DNA from: Kosmotogaceae bacterium
Lineage (GTDB): Bacteria; Thermotogota; Thermotogae; Petrotogales; Kosmotogaceae
DNA length: 35,602 nucleotides
NCBI GenBank assembly: GCA_016933635.1
Contig: JAFGAP010000201.1
Coordinates: 1-35,602, forward strand
Direction of reading: 5' to 3'
The position numbers and the translations under genes were made by a program. This document shows, one piece after another, positions 25,998 through 35,602 of the stretch. The notes under the pieces were generated by a model. It worked only from the letters and a program-made list of their open reading frames with translations. It was not told the DNA's origin and made no database searches. Positions within the stretch are counted from its first letter, which is position 1, and each line of letters starts with the position of its first letter.

Positions 25998-27064
25998 TGA
26001 GCCATTTCAAGAGTTTGACGCTTGAGTGGAGCGAAGAACGCCTGATATTGATTGATCAGAGGAAGCTTCCTATAGAAGAAAAGTATGTCGAATGCAGGAA
26101 CCATGAAGATGTCTATCTTGCCATCAGAGAAATGATTGTCCGAGGCGCTCCGGCAATAGGTGCCACTGCAGCCTTCGGTTACTTGCTCGGTGCGCGGGAA
26201 TTAGCGAATGCATCTGATGAGGTCTTTTTCGACCATATGACAACTGTTAAGAGAAGGCTTTCAGATAGCAGGCCTACTGCCGTGAACCTCTTTTGGGCCC
26301 TGGAAAGGATGGAAAACGTTCTTTTTTCAAATAGGAGCTTGAATAGAAAGGAACTCATCGATTCGCTCGAGGGAGCGGCCCTGAGTATTGCAAAAGAGGA
26401 TATCGAGATTAATAAGGCGTTAGGGAGAAATGGAGCAACTGTGGTGAGAGATGGGGACGGAATTCTAACTCACTGTAACGCCGGAGCTCTTGCAACAGTC
26501 GATTACGGTACGGCTCTCGGCGTAATGCGAGCTGCTGCGGAACAGGGTAAGAGGATCAAAATCTACGCCGATGAGACTCGCCCCTATCTTCAGGGAGCGA
26601 GGCTGACAGCCTGGGAACTCATCAAATCAGGGATCGACGTGACACTTATATGCGATAACATGGCAGGATGGGTAATGAAGAAGGGATTCATTGATTTGGT
26701 GCTAGTCGGAGCAGATAGAATTGCTGCAAATGGAGATTCCGCAAATAAAATTGGGACCTATTCCATCGCAATACTTGCCCAGAGGCATGGAATTCCTTTT
26801 TACATAGTTGCCCCACTTAGCACCGTGGATCTAACGACCGTTTCTGGAGAGGAAATCCCTATAGAGGAGAGGAGCCATAGTGAGATAACTCACCTAGGCA
26901 ATCAACAGATTGCTCCAGAAGGTGTGAAGTGTTTCAACCCAGCTTTTGATGTAACGCCGTCGAGTTTGATAACAGGAATAATCACAGAAAAGGGTATTGC
27001 GAGGCCGCCATACGACGTATCGCTGAGAGAAATGTTTGAGAAGAATCCTGAGGAGGTTATCTGA
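25997..27064 (+). CDS. mtnA: S-methyl-5-thioribose-1-phosphate isomerase
   Basis: IRGAPAIG-type motif (VRGAPAIGATAAFGY), THCNAGALATVDYGTALGV, ETRPYLQGARLTAWEL, GADRIAANGDSANKIGTY. Confidence 0.95.
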   Translation: MSHFKSLTLEWSEERLILIDQRKLPIEEKYVECRNHEDVYLAIREMIVRGAPAIGATAAFGYLLGARELANASDEVFFDHMTTVKRRLSDSRPTAVNLFWALERMENVLFSNRSLNRKELIDSLEGAALSIAKEDIEINKALGRNGATVVRDGDGILTHCNAGALATVDYGTALGVMRAAAEQGKRIKIYADETRPYLQGARLTAWELIKSGIDVTLICDNMAGWVMKKGFIDLVLVGADRIAANGDSANKIGTYSIAILAQRHGIPFYIVAPLSTVDLTTVSGEEIPIEERSHSEITHLGNQQIAPEGVKCFNPAFDVTPSSLITGIITEKGIARPPYDVSLREMFEKNPEEVI

Positions 27065-29742
<2,678 letters not shown>

Positions 29743-29746
29743 GGAT

Positions 29747-30319
29747 ATGTCTGGTAAGCTTACGGTTGTTGTGGGACCAATGTATTCGGGGAAGACCTCG
29801 ACGCTTCTTTCCATGATTGAAATTTATACACTTGGAAAAAAGCGAATAAAGGTCTTTAAACCAGTAATAGACGACAGATACTCTTCTGATCATGTTGTAA
29901 GTCACTCCGGTCAGATGGCGGAAGCGATAAATGTTTTCGATTCCTCCGAAATCAAGGAAATCATGTCCCGGGAGAAGGGAAGACTTGACGCGATCTTTAT
30001 TGATGAGATCAATTTTTTTGACGAAAACCTCCTTCGCATTGTAGAAGAGATAATCTTCAGCGGTGTAGATGTGTTCTGTGTTGGTCTCGATCTAAGTTAC
30101 AAGCACAGACCTTTTGCCGTAACAGCGAATCTGATGGCTGCGGCAGATGAGGTAGTAAAGAAGAAGGCTGTCTGTCACTTATGCGGTGAGTACAATGCCA
30201 CCGTTACTCACAGAATTTCAGGTCCAACTGATAGCGAAATAGATATAGGTGGTATGGAAAAATACATTGCTGTTTGTAGGGATTGTTACAAAAAACTGAA
30301 TGCGGAAGACTGGGGTTGA
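29747..30319 (+). CDS. tdk: Thymidine kinase
   Basis: VVVGPMYSGKTSTLLS, IFIDEINFF, GLDLSYKHRPF, CHLCG Zn site. Confidence 0.95.
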   Translation: MSGKLTVVVGPMYSGKTSTLLSMIEIYTLGKKRIKVFKPVIDDRYSSDHVVSHSGQMAEAINVFDSSEIKEIMSREKGRLDAIFIDEINFFDENLLRIVEEIIFSGVDVFCVGLDLSYKHRPFAVTANLMAAADEVVKKKAVCHLCGEYNATVTHRISGPTDSEIDIGGMEKYIAVCRDCYKKLNAEDWG

Positions 30320-30426
30320 AAAGTCATTATCCTCTTTTATCCTTTATTATAGAGATTTTAGATGCCAGGATGGATGATTGATAATAATCCTTAGAAACAC
30401 TTTCTTCGAAGATTCATAGATTAATT

Positions 30427-30469
30427 AAGTATATTGATACCTTCACGGTAACTAAAAATTAATATACTT
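30427..30469. repeat. Inverted repeat AAGTATATT ... AATATACTT upstream of ffh
   Basis: 9-bp perfect arms 25 nt apart with an inner TACC-TTCAC-GGTA hairpin. Confidence 0.65.
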
Positions 30470-30555
30470 GCCTGATAATCACTGTTGTTGTTCAGATAAG
30501 TTCAACATACAAACGCTGGCCCGTTGTATACTTTTCAAGCTGCGGAGGTGTTCGG

Positions 30556-31872
30556 ATGTTTGAGAATCTCCAGGAAAAGCTGGGCAGAGCTTTTAAGCTG
30601 CTAAGCGGAAAGGGAAGAATCTCTGAGAAGAATATAGAAGATGCTGTAAAGCAGGTCAAGTTATCGCTGCTGGAGGCAGACGTCAACTATAAAGTTGTCA
30701 AGGAGTTTATAAACGGAGTCACTGAGAAGGCACTTGGGGAAGAGTTATTGAAGTCCTTCTCGCCTGATCAGCAGTTCATAAAGATTGTTAGAGACGAATT
30801 GATCAAAATGCTTGGTGAGAAATCGGTCCCATTGAAGCTTTCAAGTCAGCCTTCGAAGATAATGATGGTGGGTCTTCAGGGAAGTGGAAAGACGACTACT
30901 ACGGCCAAGCTGGGTACATTGTTGAGAAAGGAAGGCCGAAAACCTCTTCTCGTAGCTGCAGACGTTTACAGACCGGCGGCAATAGATCAACTGATGCAAC
31001 TCGGAAAGCAAATAGATATGCCTGTTTTCACCGGCGACAGAAAGAATACCTTAAGAATTGTTCAGGAAGCAATGCAGCAGGCGGTTAAGAACATAAATGA
31101 TGTCGTGATTCTAGATACCGCGGGCAGACTTCACATCGACGATACAATGATGAGAGAGTTGAAGGAAATCGTCTCCGTTGTAAAGCCCGATGAGATACTA
31201 ATGGTTGTCGATGCCATGACTGGACAGGACGCCGTGAATTCTGCGAAGGCATTTAACGAAGCACTCGAGCTCTCTGGGTTCGTTGTAACAAAGCTTGATG
31301 GCGACGCGAGAGGAGGAGTAATTCTCTCAATACGGCATGTAACGGGAAAACCCGTCAAGTTCATTGGAATCTCTGAAAAGCCCGACGGTATTGAGGCCTT
31401 TCATCCAGACAGAGTTGCAGGAAGAATACTGGGAATGGGTGATGTTTTGTCGCTCATTGATAAGCTGCAGTCTAACATTGACGAGGAAAAGGCCAAAGAA
31501 ATGGAAGAGAAATTCCTAAAGAACAAGTTTGATCTTGAGGACTTTCTGGACCAACTGAAAGAAGTAAAAAAGCTGGGGTCGATTGCAGATATCATGGAAA
31601 TGATACCTGGTGCTCCTAAAGACGTTGATCTTGCAGGAAGCGAAAAAAGCATGAAGAGAACAGAGGCAATTATCCACTCTATGACGTATAAAGAGAGAAG
31701 GAACCCAAAGCTTCTGAACTATTCTAGAAAGCAAAGAGTAGCTAGAGGTAGCGGAACAACGATTCAGGATGTCAACAAACTCCTTAAGTCGTACGATCAG
31801 ATGAAAAGTATGATGAAGCAGTTCGGACGAAAAGGAAAACTACTTAAAGGCATGAAAGGATTTCCATTTTAG
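30556..31872 (+). CDS. ffh: Signal recognition particle GTPase
   Basis: MVGLQGSGKTTTTAKLG, DTAGRL, TKLDGDARGG, Met-rich M domain. Confidence 0.97.
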   Translation: MFENLQEKLGRAFKLLSGKGRISEKNIEDAVKQVKLSLLEADVNYKVVKEFINGVTEKALGEELLKSFSPDQQFIKIVRDELIKMLGEKSVPLKLSSQPSKIMMVGLQGSGKTTTTAKLGTLLRKEGRKPLLVAADVYRPAAIDQLMQLGKQIDMPVFTGDRKNTLRIVQEAMQQAVKNINDVVILDTAGRLHIDDTMMRELKEIVSVVKPDEILMVVDAMTGQDAVNSAKAFNEALELSGFVVTKLDGDARGGVILSIRHVTGKPVKFIGISEKPDGIEAFHPDRVAGRILGMGDVLSLIDKLQSNIDEEKAKEMEEKFLKNKFDLEDFLDQLKEVKKLGSIADIMEMIPGAPKDVDLAGSEKSMKRTEAIIHSMTYKERRNPKLLNYSRKQRVARGSGTTIQDVNKLLKSYDQMKSMMKQFGRKGKLLKGMKGFPF

Positions 31873-31903
31873 ATAGTAAAGAATCAGGAGGTGCACGCAA
31901 AGA

Positions 31904-32194
31904 ATGGTAAAGATTAGGCTTACAAGAATGGGTAGAAGAAACAGGCCTTTTTACAGGCTTGTCGTAGTGGATTCACAGAAGCGTAGAGATGGGGCTTATA
32001 TTGACTCTCTGGGATTCTATGATCCTATAAGAGATCCCGGTATTATGAGCGTTGATGTAGACAAGGCAGTGAGCTGGATAATGAAAGGTGCTCAACCGAC
32101 TGAGACCGCAAGATCGATTCTTGCAAGGTTCGGAGTTATGAAGAAGGTTCACGAGCTGAAGTATGTCAAAGAATCTGGAGAGAAAGCAGAGTAA
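31904..32194 (+). CDS. rpsP: 30S ribosomal protein S16
   Basis: [30 protein letters not shown]. Confidence 0.97.
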   Translation: MVKIRLTRMGRRNRPFYRLVVVDSQKRRDGAYIDSLGFYDPIRDPGIMSVDVDKAVSWIMKGAQPTETARSILARFGVMKKVHELKYVKESGEKAE

Positions 32195-32427
32195 TGAAGG
32201 AAGTGTTAGAACACATTCTGAAAGGAATAGTGAGGGAGCCCGATCGGATAGCTGTTACTGAAGCAGTAGACGACAACGGAAACACGGTCTTTGAAATCAG
32301 CGCTGCGGAAGAAGATGTCGGCCAGATAATTGGAAAAGATGGTAGAACTATCAAGTCAATCAATGTTCTTCTCAACGCACTCGCCGGATCATCAAAGGAG
32401 AGTTTTATCCTAAAGGTGGTAAGATGA
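32194..32427 (+). CDS. khpA: KH-domain RNA-binding protein
   Basis: VGQIIGKDGRTIKSINVLLNA; TAATG coupling to rpsP. Confidence 0.94.
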   Translation: MKEVLEHILKGIVREPDRIAVTEAVDDNGNTVFEISAAEEDVGQIIGKDGRTIKSINVLLNALAGSSKESFILKVVR

Positions 32428-32980
32428 GAGAATTGAAAGACAAGCCTTTGGAGGAAATGGTTCCAATCGGGAGAATAGTGAAGCCTCACGGACTTCGTGG
32501 AGAGATGAAAGCAAAAGTTGCTCTTGAAGACGAAACCGCTTTCAAAGAGTTCCAGGAGGTCCTGCTTTATGATGAAAAGACCGGTTCGCGGTTCGTAACC
32601 TTAATCGACGGAGCCAGGAAAGCCAACAAAGGATGGATCTTGCATTTCGAGGGAATTGACTCTATGGGTCAGGCAGAAAGGCTTGTGGGCTTTCATATGT
32701 ACGTTGAAGAACGTATCTTGCCTGAACTGAAAGAGGGAGAGTATTATTACTTTCAGATTCTGGGTAGCAGAGTATTCGATGAACACCGCAGTCTCATAGG
32801 CACTGTAAAAGATATCATAGAAACGGGAGCAAACGATGTTATGGTGGTTGTTCGGGAAGAGAAAGATTTGACCGTTCGTGAAGAGCTGATTCCTATCATA
32901 AGAGACTATATACTCGAGCTCAATGTTGAAGACAAGACGATTGTTGCCAGGTCGATGGAATTCGAAGAGGTCAAGCCCGA

Positions 32981-32984
<4 letters not shown>
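32424..32984 (+). CDS. rimM: 16S rRNA processing protein RimM
   Basis: IGRIVKPHGLRGEMKAKV, PRC-barrel C-terminus; position between khpA and trmD. Confidence 0.95.
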
Positions 32985-34298
<1,314 letters not shown>

Positions 34299-34299
34299 G

Positions 34300-34647
34300 A
34301 TGGATCAGTACATAAGATCTCTGGAAAACGAGCATTTGAGGGACGACCTGCCAAAAATGGGCCCGGGCGATACCGTTAGAGTAAGCGTTAGAATCAAAGA
34401 GGGGAACAAAGAGAGAATTCAGGCCTTTGAGGGAATTGTAATGGGAATTAGAGGCAGTGGGACGGGTAAATCCTTTACAGTCAGAAGAGTCGGAGCTGCC
34501 GGCATAGGTGTGGAAAGAATATTTCCATTCACAAGCCCTTCTCTCGAGAAGATTGAAGTCCTTAGAAGGGGAAAGGTAAGAAGAGCGAAGATCTACTACA
34601 TTAGAGACGTGAAGGGTAAGGTTAAGATAAAAGAGAAAAGGGACTGA
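34300..34647 (+). CDS. rplS: 50S ribosomal protein L19
   Basis: [61 protein letters not shown] 34300 with SD AGGAGGG. Confidence 0.97.
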   Translation: MDQYIRSLENEHLRDDLPKMGPGDTVRVSVRIKEGNKERIQAFEGIVMGIRGSGTGKSFTVRRVGAAGIGVERIFPFTSPSLEKIEVLRRGKVRRAKIYYIRDVKGKVKIKEKRD

Positions 34648-34653
34648 GGCCAA

Positions 34654-35496
34654 GTGTCTGCCAAAAAGTCGGAAAAGGTTTCTGACAAGAAGGGATCGCG
34701 CTTTCTCCACGAAGTTAAAGAGTGGGGAAAGGCGATTCTTTATGCTGTTGTCTTTGGTACGATAATTCGTTTATTTGTTTTTGAGACGATGCTGGTACCG
34801 ACAGGTTCCATGATACCTACCATAAATCCTCCTGCCAGATTGTTTGTGGAGAAAATCACTTACGAATACAGAGAGCCTGATTACGGGGACATAGTGGTAT
34901 TCTGGACGCCCTATGTAGATATTGAGTCTCAGAAGTATCTCAGAGGGTTTGATAAGTTCATGGATCTTTTCGCTCCTGCCAAGTACAGGGGGCATGTCAA
35001 ATATGTAAAGCGATTGGTTGGGAAGGCCGGAGATGTTCTTGAACTCAGAAGAGCACCTGATTATACTGCGGCGAATCCAGTATACCAGCTCTACGTAAAT
35101 GGTGAGATTCCACCTGCACTTGAAGAAAGGCGGTATGTTAGAGAGGGAGTGTTTTACGACCCCAGCTTCTATTTAGGCTTGGCTCGCCCCGACGATCCTT
35201 CGGTAAGATTCTCCCCTTATTACAGACTTTTTCAAGCCTATAAGGGGCTGATCGAATATACGGAGTTCTTCGAAACGGTTTTGGAGCCCCTCGGTTTGGA
35301 GAAGTACATCACTCAGGACCCCTCAACTGGTGAGGTCAGAGTTACCGTGCCGGAAGGGTTCCGATTTATGATGGGCGATAATTCAACGAACAGTTTCGAT
35401 AGCAGGTATTTTGGATTCGTTCCTGAGGAAGCAATAATCGGTAGTCCGATGTTGACTATATGGCCTTTTTCTGATTTCGGCCCGCTAAAGAAATAA
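34654..35496 (+). CDS. lepB: Signal peptidase I
   Basis: VPTGSMIPTI (catalytic Ser), YVKRLVGKAGD (Lys), MGDNSTNSFDSRYFG. Confidence 0.95.
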   Translation: MSAKKSEKVSDKKGSRFLHEVKEWGKAILYAVVFGTIIRLFVFETMLVPTGSMIPTINPPARLFVEKITYEYREPDYGDIVVFWTPYVDIESQKYLRGFDKFMDLFAPAKYRGHVKYVKRLVGKAGDVLELRRAPDYTAANPVYQLYVNGEIPPALEERRYVREGVFYDPSFYLGLARPDDPSVRFSPYYRLFQAYKGLIEYTEFFETVLEPLGLEKYITQDPSTGEVRVTVPEGFRFMMGDNSTNSFDSRYFGFVPEEAIIGSPMLTIWPFSDFGPLKK

Positions 35497-35516
35497 CCGG
35501 GGAATTCCCCGGTTTT
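35495..35516. terminator. 20-bp perfect palindrome AACCGGGGAATTCCCCGGTT, bidirectional terminator
   Basis: 10-bp arms overlapping the lepB stop, followed by TT; abuts the 3' CCA of the convergent tRNA. Confidence 0.8.
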
Positions 35517-35602
35517 GGCGGAGGCGGTGGGACTCGAACCCACAAGGGGCGTCAACCCCACCGATTTTCAAGACCGGCTCCTTAGCCAATTAGGATACGC
35601 CT
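35516..35602 (-). tRNA. tRNA-Ser(TGA), 5' end cut by the window edge, CCA encoded
   Basis: Minus strand AGGCGTATCCTAATTGGCTAAGGAGCCGGTCTTGAAAATCGG + long variable arm + GGTTCGAGTCC + CGCCTCC-G-CCA; about 2 nt of the acceptor are missing. Confidence 0.93.

Overview
The window is a gene-dense stretch of a Thermotogota-type chromosome. A mesophilic Kosmotogaceae/Mesotoga-like origin is my inference from gene content and has not been searched. I see no prophage, transposase, CRISPR array or rRNA. Left part: a partial MFS transporter, two tandem paralogous putative beta-barrel envelope proteins, an AI-2E family transporter, an autoregulated-looking TetR, an OTC/carbamate-kinase pair and divergent argS. 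Middle: an RNA (uracil-5) methyltransferase, a Ser-rich membrane protein next to PspA, an Fpg/Nei homologue, phosphate butyryltransferase with an overlapping MoaD/ThiS-like carrier, a PHP phosphoesterase, a Ser/Thr kinase, and a prenyl synthase/DUF151 nuclease/PlsC/ThiI cluster. Right: a tRNA-Lys/infC/rpmI/rplT operon with a clear attenuator leader, a tightly packed OsmC/Mrp/MtnA/GlyA/Upp/PfkB/Tdk run, the ffh-rpsP-khpA-rimM-trmD-SPOUT-rplS-lepB operon, and a tRNA-Ser cut by the window edge. The best candidates for undescribed biology are: (i) a 48-aa glycine-zipper membrane protein with an N-terminal YDRDWY motif, out of frame over the 3' end of the AI-2E gene and absent from the ORF track; (ii) an infC gene that appears to start at AUC behind a pseudoknot/attenuator leader; (iii) an 18-bp dyad over the -10 of the tetR promoter; and (iv) the Ser-rich/CxxCxxC/TPM-like protein paired with PspA.
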